From the IMG/VR virus record IMGVR_UViG_3300046524_000585, positions 1-40,040 of that record: a stretch of DNA of 40,040 bases; one strand, given 5' to 3'. The position numbers were made by a program, and so were the translations under genes. Under the pieces are notes generated by a model, which had not been told where the DNA came from, did not search any database, and saw only the letters and a list, made by a program, of their open reading frames with translations. The stretch is from a virus. Shown here in pieces: positions 29,842 to 37,361 of the stretch (within the stretch, counting starts at the first letter, position 1; every line of letters starts with the position of its first letter).

Positions 29842-30564
29842 ATGGATATTTACGAACAGCGAATCAGTGCCTTGCGCAAAGCTATGGCGGGGCTGAGCCA
29901 GAAGGATTTCGCCAACCAATTTGGGTTGGACGCATCCTATTTGTCGCAGCTTTTGAATGGGCACCGAAAGCTCGGAGAAAAGGCCGCGACCACGTTAGAA
30001 ATCAAAATAAACTTACCCCCCGGGACGTTAGTGGCACCGGAACCGCAAGGCGAAGCGGAACATTCAGCGACGAAAAGCGTTAGCAATGTAGTAGCCATCG
30101 GCACGAAAAAAGTGATGGAGGTATTGGGGTTTGTCACCATCCCACACCTCAATGTAGCCGCCTCAATGGGCTCAGGCCGGGTGCCTCCCATGGATCATCA
30201 AGTCGAAGTAATTCGCGAGATAACCGTCCACCTCGACTGGCTGAAAACTCAAGGACTGGCTTACTCCGGTATTGAGAACTTGGCCATCATCACCGGTGAC
30301 GGCGACAGCATGGAGGGGACCTTCCGTAACGGAGACTCACTTCTAGTAGATCGTGGAATCAGTGAGATAAGGACCGACGCGATCTACGTTTTTACGTTAG
30401 ATGGAGATCTGTTCATTAAACGTCTTCAACGTCTCACTGGCGGTGCGCTGCGTATGATCTCGGATAATCCGATCTACCCTGCCATCATGATCGAGGGTGC
30501 GGACCTGGAGAAGGTTCATATCCAAGCGCGGGTTTTGCTGGTGTGGAATGCCAGAAAACTGTGA
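29842..30564 (+). CDS. S24 (LexA/CI-type) prophage repressor
   Basis: The 240-residue protein keeps the prophage silent. I use the ATG at 29842 (MDIYEQRISALRKAMAG); a TTG at 29815 would lie inside an operator. Residues 17-42 (LSQKDFANQFGLDASYLSQLLNG) are the HTH. The C-terminal S24 peptidase domain shows GDSMEGTFRNGD with catalytic S156 and FIKRL with K193, 37 residues apart as in the family. The cleavage region has AASMGSG rather than an Ala-Gly pair; similar forms occur in other Pseudomonas repressors. The circuit resembles PrtR of pyocins. The ATG lacks a clear ribosome site, which is common for repressor maintenance transcripts. Confidence 0.93.
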   Translation: MDIYEQRISALRKAMAGLSQKDFANQFGLDASYLSQLLNGHRKLGEKAATTLEIKINLPPGTLVAPEPQGEAEHSATKSVSNVVAIGTKKVMEVLGFVTIPHLNVAASMGSGRVPPMDHQVEVIREITVHLDWLKTQGLAYSGIENLAIITGDGDSMEGTFRNGDSLLVDRGISEIRTDAIYVFTLDGDLFIKRLQRLTGGALRMISDNPIYPAIMIEGADLEKVHIQARVLLVWNARKL

Positions 30565-30584
30565 TGCCAATCGTGTATCTATGA

Positions 30585-30609
30585 AAGCCTGCCGCGCGCA
30601 GGCTTTTTT
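30585..30609 (+). terminator. Intrinsic terminator of the repressor gene
   Basis: AAGCCTGC-CGCGC-GCAGGCTT followed by TTTT, 20 bases after the repressor stop. A second, AT-rich inverted repeat (AAAAAAGAG and CTCTTTTTT) lies just downstream near 30623-30650. Confidence 0.9.
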
Positions 30610-30674
30610 GTGCCCCTACTAAAAAAGAGCACATTTGTACTCTTTTTTCTTGCCCGAGAGCACTCTCCTTATTA

Positions 30675-30690
30675 CTGTATGCACATACAG
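30675..30690 (+). promoter_or_regulatory. LexA (SOS) box upstream of the DUF1654 gene
   Basis: CTGTATGCACATACAG is a strong LexA operator form (CTGT-N8-ACAG with 7-bp symmetric arms). It lies 21 bases upstream of the ATG at 30712, with AAGGAG between. SOS-regulated expression of the DUF1654 gene is the likely result. Confidence 0.85.
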
Positions 30691-30711
30691 CTATTTACTA
30701 AGGAGAGTCCT

Positions 30712-30966
30712 ATGGCAAAACCAGCGAGAAAGCCCCCTACTCCCGTCTCATCAATCGAGATCCTTGGGGCACGCCTTCAGAAAATCATCAATTCGCCTCT
30801 CGCCCAAAAGGCTCAAGCCGCGATAATCAGTAAAGACGTCACTGAGTCACAGGATGATTGGGACCAGATCATTGAGGCCATTACCCAAACCGATGGCGTG
30901 TACGTAGATTTTCAGGACGATGGAAAAGTGCGCGTGTATTGGGATGTACCCGACAAAAATGATTAG
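30712..30966 (+). CDS. DUF1654 family protein, probably SOS-controlled
   Basis: The 84-residue protein starts MAKPARKPPTPVSSIEILG at 30712 with AAGGAG upstream; the open frame extends further upstream but without a ribosome site. ILGARLQKIINSPLAQKAQAAI followed by DDWDQIIEAI and a closing RVYWDVPD is the pattern of DUF1654, a family common in Pseudomonas genomes near prophages. No function is established. It is a single-gene unit with its own LexA box and terminator, located between the repressor and the rightward early operon. The position recalls SOS-induced antirepressor genes that inactivate prophage repressors; this is a guess. Confidence 0.87.
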   Translation: MAKPARKPPTPVSSIEILGARLQKIINSPLAQKAQAAIISKDVTESQDDWDQIIEAITQTDGVYVDFQDDGKVRVYWDVPDKND

Positions 30967-30971
30967 CACTG

Positions 30972-30995
30972 AGCCCGCCGAAGCGGGCTTTTTTT
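30972..30995 (+). terminator. Intrinsic terminator of the DUF1654 gene
   Basis: AGCCCGC-CGAA-GCGGGCT followed by seven T, six bases past the stop. Same core as the late-strand terminators, in the opposite orientation. Confidence 0.92.
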
Positions 30996-31013
30996 CGTTT
31001 CAATGAAAATAGT

Positions 31014-31055
31014 TTAGCATCTGCTATTGCATGTTTATTTAGCTGTTGCTAATTT
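31014..31055 (+). promoter_or_regulatory. Rightward early promoter with two repressor operators (PL-like)
   Basis: TTAGCATCTGCTAT (31014-31027) and TTAGCTGTTGCTAA (31039-31052) match the switch operators, with centres 25 bp apart. A promoter fits between and over them: TTGCAT (31027-31032), 17 bases, TAATTT (31050-31055). The first gene starts at 31091. The lytic early operon is therefore directly under repressor control. Confidence 0.72.
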
Positions 31056-31090
31056 TGCCTCGTACCGCCTCTCACCAAAGAGTACGAGCC

Positions 31091-31291
31091 ATGCAAACAA
31101 CACAGCACAGCAACCCCCGCTGCCCGGTCTACCTTCACCCGGCGGCGGCAACCAGCCCCGCCGCCGTAGAACGCATCCAGCGCAACACCGGCCTGCTGGT
31201 CATCGTCAACCTGGGCCGCGTCACGATGGAGCACGCCCCTGCAATTGTCATCGCAGACGACCATGCCCCATGGGGAGGCGACGCAGCATGA
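31091..31291 (+). CDS. Small early protein, unknown
   Basis: The 66-residue protein starts MQTTQHSNPRCPVYLHPAA. It has one Cys, a His- and Pro-rich start and a hydrophobic middle (TGLLVIVNLG). First gene of the rightward early operon; its stop overlaps the start of the kinase gene as ATGA. Similar small genes occur at this place in other Pseudomonas prophages, function unknown. An upstream in-frame ATG at 31046 lies inside the promoter and is unlikely. Confidence 0.75.
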   Translation: MQTTQHSNPRCPVYLHPAAATSPAAVERIQRNTGLLVIVNLGRVTMEHAPAIVIADDHAPWGGDAA

Positions 31292-31869
31292 AGCCGCTTC
31301 TGATTGGCCTCACTGGCCGCGCACGCTCCGGAAAATCGACTGCCGCCGAACACCTGGTTGGCACTTATCTGCTGGAGCACTACGCATTCGCTGATCCGCT
31401 CCGCGATGGCCTGATGGCGATCTTCAACCTTGACCCTACAGACTTTGAAGGCGACCGCAAGGAGCAGCCACTGGCTTGGCTGGAACGCTCGCCACGTCAA
31501 CTGATGCAGTCGATGGGCACTGAATGGGCACGCAACACCGTGCATCCAGATGTCTGGGTCAAGCTCGCCGAACAGAACCTCGACTACATGACCAAGGCGC
31601 TGGGCGCGGTACTCGGCTTCGTCGTCAGCGACGTGCGCTTCGAAAACGAGGCGCACCTCATTCGACGCCAGGGCGGCACCGTCATCCACATAGGCCGCAA
31701 CGACGCGCAAGCAGTAAACCCACACATCAGCGAGGCCGGTGTAGCCGTTCGCCAGGACGATTTGATCCTGCGCAACAACGGCACAGTTGACGAGTTCCTG
31801 CGCTCACTGGACGAGGCGTTCCTCATGATTCGCGAGCGCCACCAACGCGCCGAACAGCAATCAGCCTGA
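31288..31869 (+). CDS. Deoxynucleoside monophosphate kinase
   Basis: The 193-residue protein starts MKPLLIGLTGRARSGKST. GRARSGKS (10-17) is the Walker A motif of P-loop nucleotide kinases, and HYAFADPLRDGLMAIFNLD (near 31-50) followed by SPRQLMQSMGTEWARN matches the phage dNMP kinase group related to T4 gp1. VVSDVRFENEAHLIRRQGG resembles the lid and acceptor region. It would convert dNMPs to dNDPs during replication. Coupled by ATGA to the previous gene. Confidence 0.92.
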   Translation: MKPLLIGLTGRARSGKSTAAEHLVGTYLLEHYAFADPLRDGLMAIFNLDPTDFEGDRKEQPLAWLERSPRQLMQSMGTEWARNTVHPDVWVKLAEQNLDYMTKALGAVLGFVVSDVRFENEAHLIRRQGGTVIHIGRNDAQAVNPHISEAGVAVRQDDLILRNNGTVDEFLRSLDEAFLMIRERHQRAEQQSA

Positions 31870-31880
31870 GGCCCGCAGCT

Positions 31881-32156
31881 ATGAACCGCACCCTGGATCA
31901 AACGGCCGCTGTACTCGGCCTCAAGCCACGCGCCTTCCGCACCAGGTTGCGGGAACTGCGCATCCTGACCAGTGATGGTGACCTGGCCAGCCACCACCGC
32001 GACCGCGGCTATTTGTTCTCAGACCCTCGTAGCGTCCAGATCGGAAAGACCAACCGCTACAGGCACTACGCCGTAGTGATGGTGAAGGAGTCTGGCGTGG
32101 AATGGCTGGCAAAAAAACTGAACATCACCATCACGCACAAGGACGCCGCAGCATGA
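31881..32156 (+). CDS. KilAC-domain protein (antirepressor C-terminal domain alone)
   Basis: The 91-residue protein starts MNRTLDQTAAVLGLKPRAF with GAGG upstream. TLDQTAAVLGLKPRAFRTRLRELRIL is the helical start of the KilAC (ANT C-terminal) domain, followed by YLFSDPRSVQ and a winged end. The usual N-terminal Bro or Rha domain is missing, so this is a stand-alone DNA-binding unit. It may serve as antirepressor or replication regulator. Overlaps the next gene by 4 bases. Confidence 0.84.
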   Translation: MNRTLDQTAAVLGLKPRAFRTRLRELRILTSDGDLASHHRDRGYLFSDPRSVQIGKTNRYRHYAVVMVKESGVEWLAKKLNITITHKDAAA

Positions 32157-32527
32157 GCCAGAACGCCATTACCCAAGCCATCGGTGCACTGAAGCTGATC
32201 CCGATGTTTCTGAACCATCCAACCGTCATTAGCCGCGCCACGCTGATTGGCGCATCCGCCGAAGCGGTTCAGTTGCTGGAAACTTTGCCTACAGTCAGCG
32301 CGGAACTGGCCGAGGTATTTCGCTGCGTCGACGCCGTGATCGGCGAAGGCCAGGTCGCCTACGTGACACCGGTCAAGTGCCCGGAATACCCATACGGTGC
32401 CGTCGTCGCAGACGCCAAGGGCAACGTCTTGGCAGCGGCCAAGGGCAAGAGCAAAGAAGGTCTCGCCGAGCTGATCCGCCTCAAGCTGGTGCCCCAAAAG
32501 GAGGGGCATGGGGAGGAATCCGCGTGA
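32153..32527 (+). CDS. Early operon protein, unknown
   Basis: The 124-residue protein starts MSQNAITQAIGALKLIPMF at 32153 (ATGA overlap with the preceding stop). A helical N-terminal part is followed by a beta-rich part (GQVAYVTPVKCPEYPYGAVV) and a Lys-rich helical end. I do not recognise a family. The stop overlaps the GTG start of the PrtN-like gene. Confidence 0.78.
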   Translation: MSQNAITQAIGALKLIPMFLNHPTVISRATLIGASAEAVQLLETLPTVSAELAEVFRCVDAVIGEGQVAYVTPVKCPEYPYGAVVADAKGNVLAAAKGKSKEGLAELIRLKLVPQKEGHGEESA

Positions 32528-32766
32528 GCGACACAATTAATCAGTTGCGTGAAGAGTGGTCGACCCCCTGCCCAACTCTTGCCGCTATTCGCCAACGCTA
32601 CTTCACGCACATAGCGAGCGACCGATACCTGCTACGGAAGATCAGCGCCGGGCGCATCAAGTTGAAAGTAACCCGCCTGGGTGGCTCTGCCAAAGGTACG
32701 CCAGTCGTTTACCTGCACGACCTTGCCGACTACCTCGACGCCCAGGCGACGAAACAAGCGGCTTGA
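32524..32766 (+). CDS. Pyocin activator PrtN-like transcription factor
   Basis: The 80-residue protein starts with GTG at 32524, overlapping the preceding stop as GTGA. ASDRYLLRKISAGRIKLKV (near 31-49) and VVYLHDLADYLDAQATKQ (60-77) match the PrtN family: a domain that positions DNA-binding basic residues, then the DLA-YLD helix. PrtN of P. aeruginosa activates pyocin genes through the P box and is itself repressed by PrtR. Here the gene is inside the repressor-controlled early operon and P-box-like repeats stand before the late operon, so it is the likely late activator. Confidence 0.83.
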   Translation: MSDTINQLREEWSTPCPTLAAIRQRYFTHIASDRYLLRKISAGRIKLKVTRLGGSAKGTPVVYLHDLADYLDAQATKQAA

Positions 32767-32827
32767 TTCAAACGGTAGCCCCCTGCCGACCAGGGGATAA
32801 CAACTAGCACTCAACGAGGCACAGCAC

Positions 32828-33172
32828 ATGAGCAAAGCACGCCCCTTCATCGACACGCTACGGGACATCGAGGCCGGTGGCCTGCTGGACGAACTCACTG
32901 AAGCCCAGCACAGCCTGATCGACGCAATCCGCATGACCGGCAAGGGTGGCGACCTGACCATTAAGCTGACCTACAAGCCTGATGGCGGCGGTCAGATGAC
33001 CGTGAAGGCCGACGTTAAAGCCAAAGAGCCTGTACTAGCGCGCGGCACGTCGCTGTTCTTCCTCACACCCGAAGGCAACATCACGCGCCGAGACCCACGC
33101 CAACAGGAAATACCTCTGCGCAGTGTCGAGGACGATACGACGCCGGGCGCCCTGCGCCAGGTCAGCCAGTAA
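32828..33172 (+). CDS. Early operon protein, unknown
   Basis: The 114-residue protein starts MSKARPFIDTLRDIEAGGLLDEL with GAGG eight bases upstream. The first half is helical with ELTEAQHSLIDAI, the middle is beta (GDLTIKLTYKPDGGGQMTVKAD), and the end is charged. This is a common type in Pseudomonas prophages, always just before DUF2303; it has no known function. A link to DUF2303 is suggested by the constant neighbourhood. Confidence 0.78.
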   Translation: MSKARPFIDTLRDIEAGGLLDELTEAQHSLIDAIRMTGKGGDLTIKLTYKPDGGGQMTVKADVKAKEPVLARGTSLFFLTPEGNITRRDPRQQEIPLRSVEDDTTPGALRQVSQ

Positions 33173-33223
33173 CACACGCCCCACCAACCTCTCACCACAT
33201 CGTAAACCACTGGAGCACATCCA

Positions 33224-34045
33224 ATGCAACAAGCCCTACAGCACCTGGTCACCCTGGCTCAATCCCTCGGCAAGCCGATTGATTTTCCGGGCATCCCTGC
33301 GCCGCTGGCACTCGTACCGAACGGGGTCAGCATTGAAAGCCTGGAGCACCTGCTGCCTGCACCTTCGCGCATCAAGCAGAAACTCACCGTGCTGGATGCC
33401 GAGTCGTTCATCAGCTACGTGAATCGCTTTGCCACCCAAGCCACGACCGTTTTTTGCAACGGTCCCGAAGGGCGCACCTTCACGGCGGTCATCGACTACC
33501 ACGATGCGGCCGCACCCGCCTGGCGCGAACATGTTGCGACGTACCGCTGCCCGACCACAGTTGAATGGGGCAACTGGAAGGAAAAAGACCGCAAGCGTAT
33601 GGACCAGGCCACCTTTGCCGAATTCATCGAAGACAACGTGAAGGACATCACTCACCACCCCGAGCACGCGAACACCCCAAGCGCCGCCGACATGCTGGAA
33701 ATCAGCCGCACCTTGGAAGCCAAGAAGAACATCACGTTCCGCCAAGGCACCCGTCTCGACAACGGCCAGGTCCAACTGACCTACAACGAAGAAATCGATG
33801 GGCGCGCCGGAGAAGCTGGTCAGTTGCGTATACCCGAAGAGTTCTTCATTGCACTCAAACCGTTCCTCGGTGGCGACGCTTTCTGCGTGCCCGCACGCTT
33901 CCGCTACCGCATTCAGGAAGGCCGCCTGGTCATGTGGTACGAACTTGTACGCGCCGACAAGGTACTCGAAGAGGCATACAACGCCGTGCGCGCCAAGATC
34001 GAAGGCGCCATCAACACCGTGCCGCTCTATGAAGCCACGATCTAA
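33224..34045 (+). CDS. DUF2303 family protein (YfdQ-like)
   Basis: The 273-residue protein starts MQQALQHLVTLAQSLGKPI with GGAG eight bases upstream. It shows the DUF2303 pattern: LLPAPSRIKQKLTVLDAESFISYVNRF (about residues 46-72), a TTVFCN-type strand, YHDAAAPAWREHVATY (near 92-107), DQATFAEFIEDNVKDI, and LVMWYELVRADKVLEEAYNAV near the C-terminus. YfdQ-like proteins occur in many phages, but the function is not known. It follows the previous gene by 51 bases. Confidence 0.9.
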   Translation: MQQALQHLVTLAQSLGKPIDFPGIPAPLALVPNGVSIESLEHLLPAPSRIKQKLTVLDAESFISYVNRFATQATTVFCNGPEGRTFTAVIDYHDAAAPAWREHVATYRCPTTVEWGNWKEKDRKRMDQATFAEFIEDNVKDITHHPEHANTPSAADMLEISRTLEAKKNITFRQGTRLDNGQVQLTYNEEIDGRAGEAGQLRIPEEFFIALKPFLGGDAFCVPARFRYRIQEGRLVMWYELVRADKVLEEAYNAVRAKIEGAINTVPLYEATI

Positions 34046-34122
34046 CTAACTCCCTGCACCACCCCGCCGCCGGCCTCTCACCAATGATCACGGCGGCGGG
34101 CTCTAATTGAGGAACACAGCAC

Positions 34123-34773
34123 ATGCAAACTCAAGACCTGATCATCATCGCCATATGTTCAGCCTCAGCGCTGCTGCTAACGGGTTACTACGTCCGCAAA
34201 CTGTTGCTGCAGGCCTTCGATCGGCATTACGCGGCAGGCATTCTTAACCAGAAAATGGAACATGCCGGTCGCTTCGCCGCACTGAACGCGGACATTGCCA
34301 CCCTGACACAACTCCGCAACCGTGAGGCTCAGCAGTTGGCCAACCTGCGCAAACAGATGCACGGGGTCAAGGCGACATCGTTCACGTCCAGTGACTATCG
34401 TGATCTGATGGAAATCACCCAGTTTCTGGCACTCGCCCTGCAAACGTGGAAGGCGATGGCGGGAACCGAGACAACCCAAACAAAAGCCACGCACCTGATC
34501 AAGCTATCGCGCGCCATGGCCTACCGCGTTTTCCACACCGTGGAGTCAGCAGCGAACCTCAACGCGCAGCCCCTTGATACCCGACTGATCGAATGGCTGG
34601 ACAAGCACGGCGACCTGTATGCCGACATCGAGCAAAGCGCCATCAGCTTCCCACTCGCATTCGACGCTGGAGGCTATGGTCATGTGCGCGATGCACTGCG
34701 CGAAGCTTACGAGTTAGACACGACACGCCAAGCCTTCGAGATGGGCCAACTACCAGCGGAGAAAGCCGCATGA
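34123..34773 (+). CDS. Single-pass membrane protein, unknown
   Basis: The 216-residue protein starts MQTQDLIIIAICSASALLLTG, with one membrane segment (about residues 6-22) and a basic flank (YYVRKLLLQAFDRHY). A helical, Gln-rich part follows (NADIATLTQLRNREAQQLANLRKQ) that is probably coiled coil. The rest is soluble and helical. I do not recognise the family. It overlaps the DHH phosphoesterase start by 4 bases, so the two are translationally coupled. Confidence 0.8.
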   Translation: MQTQDLIIIAICSASALLLTGYYVRKLLLQAFDRHYAAGILNQKMEHAGRFAALNADIATLTQLRNREAQQLANLRKQMHGVKATSFTSSDYRDLMEITQFLALALQTWKAMAGTETTQTKATHLIKLSRAMAYRVFHTVESAANLNAQPLDTRLIEWLDKHGDLYADIEQSAISFPLAFDAGGYGHVRDALREAYELDTTRQAFEMGQLPAEKAA

Positions 34774-35657
34774 AAGACCAAAAAAACTCCACTCTCTGCA
34801 TCTATCACGGCAACTGCGCTGACGGTTTCGGTGCCGCCTGGGTTGTTCGTAAAGCTCTCGGCGACTCCGTCGAATTCGTGGCCGGGATCTACGGACAGGA
34901 GCCGCCTGACGTCGGGGGAAAAGACGTCATCATTGTCGACTTTTCCTACAAATACGATGCGCTGGTCGCACTTGCAGAACAAGCCGCGTCAGTTCTGGTT
35001 ATCGATCACCACAAGACAGCCATGGCCGAGCTGGGCGATGTACCGCAGGCAGAGCTGCACTACGAGGCACACAAAAAAAACAGCACCGGAAAACTTCACG
35101 CACACTTCGACATGAATCGATCGGGCGCCGGTATTGCCTGGGACTTCTTTTTCCCTGCACAGCAACGTCCGCCGTTGATCAACCACATTGAAGATCGTGA
35201 CCTGTGGCTATTCAAGCTCGAAGGTACCCGCGAGATCATGGCGGACCTGTTCAGCTACCCGCAAGATTTCGCGACCTGGGATCTGCTCTTCGCCGACGAC
35301 ATCAACGCGCTACGCCTCGACGGTGAAGCCATCAATCGCCAGCACCAAAAGACCGTGGCCGACCTGGTGCGCACCACCAAACGCCGCATGGTCATCGCCG
35401 GGCACGATGTGCCTGTCGCAAACCTTCCATACATGTTCGCCAGCGATGCCGGGCATGTGATGGCTGAAGGCGAACTCTTCTCAGCCTCTTACTTCGACAC
35501 CCCTGACGGTCGAAACTTCAGTTTGCGCAGCACAGACGCCGGTATGGATGTATCCGAGATCGCCAAACAGTTCGGTGGTGGTGGACACCGCAATGCAGCT
35601 GGGTTTCGGATTTCCTTCGATCACGTGCTCGCAGGGGGCGGAAGCCATGGTCTGTAA
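34770..35657 (+). CDS. DHH/DHHA1 family phosphoesterase
   Basis: The 295-residue protein starts MKDQKNSTLCIYHGNCADGF at 34770 (ATGA overlap). The DHH-family motifs are HGNCADGFGAAW (13-24), VDFSY with D57, DHH (79-81) and a C-terminal DHHA1 signature GGGGHRNAAG (269-278). The family hydrolyses phosphodiester bonds in small substrates, such as nanoRNA, pAp, or cyclic dinucleotides, or acts as an exonuclease (RecJ). The length fits the nanoRNase/pAp group. In a phage it may recycle nucleotides or remove signalling nucleotides. It starts in the end of the membrane protein gene. Confidence 0.91.
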   Translation: MKDQKNSTLCIYHGNCADGFGAAWVVRKALGDSVEFVAGIYGQEPPDVGGKDVIIVDFSYKYDALVALAEQAASVLVIDHHKTAMAELGDVPQAELHYEAHKKNSTGKLHAHFDMNRSGAGIAWDFFFPAQQRPPLINHIEDRDLWLFKLEGTREIMADLFSYPQDFATWDLLFADDINALRLDGEAINRQHQKTVADLVRTTKRRMVIAGHDVPVANLPYMFASDAGHVMAEGELFSASYFDTPDGRNFSLRSTDAGMDVSEIAKQFGGGGHRNAAGFRISFDHVLAGGGSHGL

Positions 35658-35910
35658 CCACGAAGACTTCAAGGCAACCGTGAGTGTTGCTCGTATCGAA
35701 AACAAAGATCGGTTCATGGCCGAAATCAGCATTGCATGCACGCAATGCGGCGTTCCGATGCAGTTCATGGGGCTTGACCCTGGACTGAACTATGACGGGG
35801 CTACGCTCAGCCTTGATGGTTTAGAGGCGCGAATCGGAATACATCCCCGTGGCGAAAGGCCAACCCCCCTCCAGAAGCTTGCCGGCTACACCGTCAGCAA
35901 CCACAACTGA
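35647..35910 (+). CDS. Small early protein with CxxC pair, unknown
   Basis: The 87-residue protein starts MVCNHEDFKATVSVARIEN at 35647 and overlaps the DHH gene by 11 bases. It has a paired Cys motif (SIACTQCGVPMQFMGL, C30 and C33 of the mature form) that may bind zinc, then a beta-rich part ending TPLQKLAGYTV. It resembles small proteins that are frequent in Pseudomonas prophage early regions. Function unknown. Confidence 0.82.
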   Translation: MVCNHEDFKATVSVARIENKDRFMAEISIACTQCGVPMQFMGLDPGLNYDGATLSLDGLEARIGIHPRGERPTPLQKLAGYTVSNHN

Positions 35911-35913
35911 GGC

Positions 35914-36600
35914 ATGACCATGATCAACAACCAAACGATTGACGACATGCCGAAGCGATACCGGGTAAGCATTGGCAACTGGGGTTCTTCTCGGCGTGAA
36001 TCGGTATACCTGTGTTCTGACATTGATAAGATGAACGAGGGCTTGTTTAAATCGGTTTCGGCACTGCGTGCCCTGCTTGATGGCCAAGATCGTCGTGACA
36101 GCGTGCAGCGTTTCTGGTCCTTCAACGCACAAAACATCCGCTGCGTTCGTGAGTCGGATTACGACGCCCTAGAGCAACGACTCACCAACGCCGAGGCGGG
36201 CCTGAAGTGGGAATCGGAGCGAAACGCGCTGTTACTAGCCGAATTGCAAGGCCTGCAGCCTGCTTGGCCACCACGCCCGCCGGATGGCGCCGGGCTGCCC
36301 CGCTACGGCCTGCGCTGGAATGGGCCAAGCCAACCACTCGCAGTGCTAATTGCCGACGGCTACTGGACGCCTTGGCACCTGGCCGACCAGCTCAGAACGG
36401 AGAACTTAGAACTGCAGCGAGCAGACGAATGTTGGTCCGCCGTTGTGAGCTATATGACCGGCGCCGGAAGAATGGAAAATCCGATGGAGTTCCTGCACTG
36501 CTGGAATGAGGGCAACTTTGAGGCTATTCGAAAGGAATGGCCGGACGCTCCGAAGGAAGTCTTTTATGCCGACCCCCTATCCAGCGGGGAGGCATCATGA
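35914..36600 (+). CDS. Early operon protein, unknown
   Basis: The frame encodes 228 residues from 35914; a second ATG at 35920 is better spaced from GAGG and may be the true start. The N-terminal third (YRVSIGNWGSSRRESVYLC) looks beta-rich, the middle has a coiled-coil-like stretch (YDALEQRLTNAEAGLKWESERNALLLAEL, about residues 82-110), and the end is rich in Trp, as in RLNWWNEGNF-type sequences. I do not recognise a family. It is coupled to the next gene by ATGA at 36597-36600. Confidence 0.75.
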   Translation: MTMINNQTIDDMPKRYRVSIGNWGSSRRESVYLCSDIDKMNEGLFKSVSALRALLDGQDRRDSVQRFWSFNAQNIRCVRESDYDALEQRLTNAEAGLKWESERNALLLAELQGLQPAWPPRPPDGAGLPRYGLRWNGPSQPLAVLIADGYWTPWHLADQLRTENLELQRADECWSAVVSYMTGAGRMENPMEFLHCWNEGNFEAIRKEWPDAPKEVFYADPLSSGEAS

Positions 36601-37361
36601 ACACCGCCACCATCAAAGAACGCCCGACTCTGTTCAGCGCACCAATGGTGCGCGCCATCCTCAGCGGTCAGAAGACGGTCACGCGGCGACCTGTCCGGCA
36701 CCAGCCTGATGTGCCGGTTGCCGACGCCATCCCCAGGCGCAACTTCCCTCACGGACCTGCCACGATCGATTGGTACTGGCGGCCCAAACATGGCCACCTG
36801 AATGGCGTGCCAAACACAGGGTGGGACTTCAAGTGTCCCTATGGCCAGCCCGGGGACCGGCTTTGGGTGCGTGAATCCCACGCCCAAGTGTTCGAGGTAG
36901 ATATTCCAGTGGGTCGCCCCTTCGGACCAGTCGGTACGGCGGGCAGCCCAGGACGACCAGACTGGAAAAGCCGCTACGTATACCGCGCTGACGGCGAAAT
37001 GCCAAACGTCCAATGGCACCACGTTGGCGACAGCCAGCCTGTTCGCTGGACGCCAAGCATCCACATGCCACGCACCGCCAGCCGCATCCTGCTGGAAATC
37101 ACCGACGTGCGCGTCGAGCGCCTTCAGGACGGCGAAGGCGAGACTGCCTACGAAAGCCGATATCTCGCCGAAGGCATCAACCGAATTCATCACGGCGACG
37201 GTGATTATGGCTATCACGCGCTCAATACAGAGCCAATGCCTTGCAACTGGAGTTGGCCCGAGGATGCATTCAAAGACCTTTGGAACTCAATAAACGGTGC
37301 CGGAGCTTGGGATTCCAACCCATGGGTCTGGGTAGTCGAGTTCAAGCGAGTGACACCATGA
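36597..37361 (+). CDS. ASCH/YqfB-like phage protein
   Basis: The 254-residue protein starts MNTATIKERPTLFSAPMVR at 36597 (ATGA overlap). PMVRAILSGQKTVTRRPV (near 16-33) and PYGQPGDRLWVRESH (near 82-96) are the marks of the phage branch of the ASCH fold, and WNSINGAGAWDSNPWVWVVEFKRV closes the domain. Related small ASCH proteins bind RNA or deacetylate modified cytidine; phage copies have no assigned substrate. It could act on nucleic acid bases during infection. Confidence 0.84.
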   Translation: MNTATIKERPTLFSAPMVRAILSGQKTVTRRPVRHQPDVPVADAIPRRNFPHGPATIDWYWRPKHGHLNGVPNTGWDFKCPYGQPGDRLWVRESHAQVFEVDIPVGRPFGPVGTAGSPGRPDWKSRYVYRADGEMPNVQWHHVGDSQPVRWTPSIHMPRTASRILLEITDVRVERLQDGEGETAYESRYLAEGINRIHHGDGDYGYHALNTEPMPCNWSWPEDAFKDLWNSINGAGAWDSNPWVWVVEFKRVTP

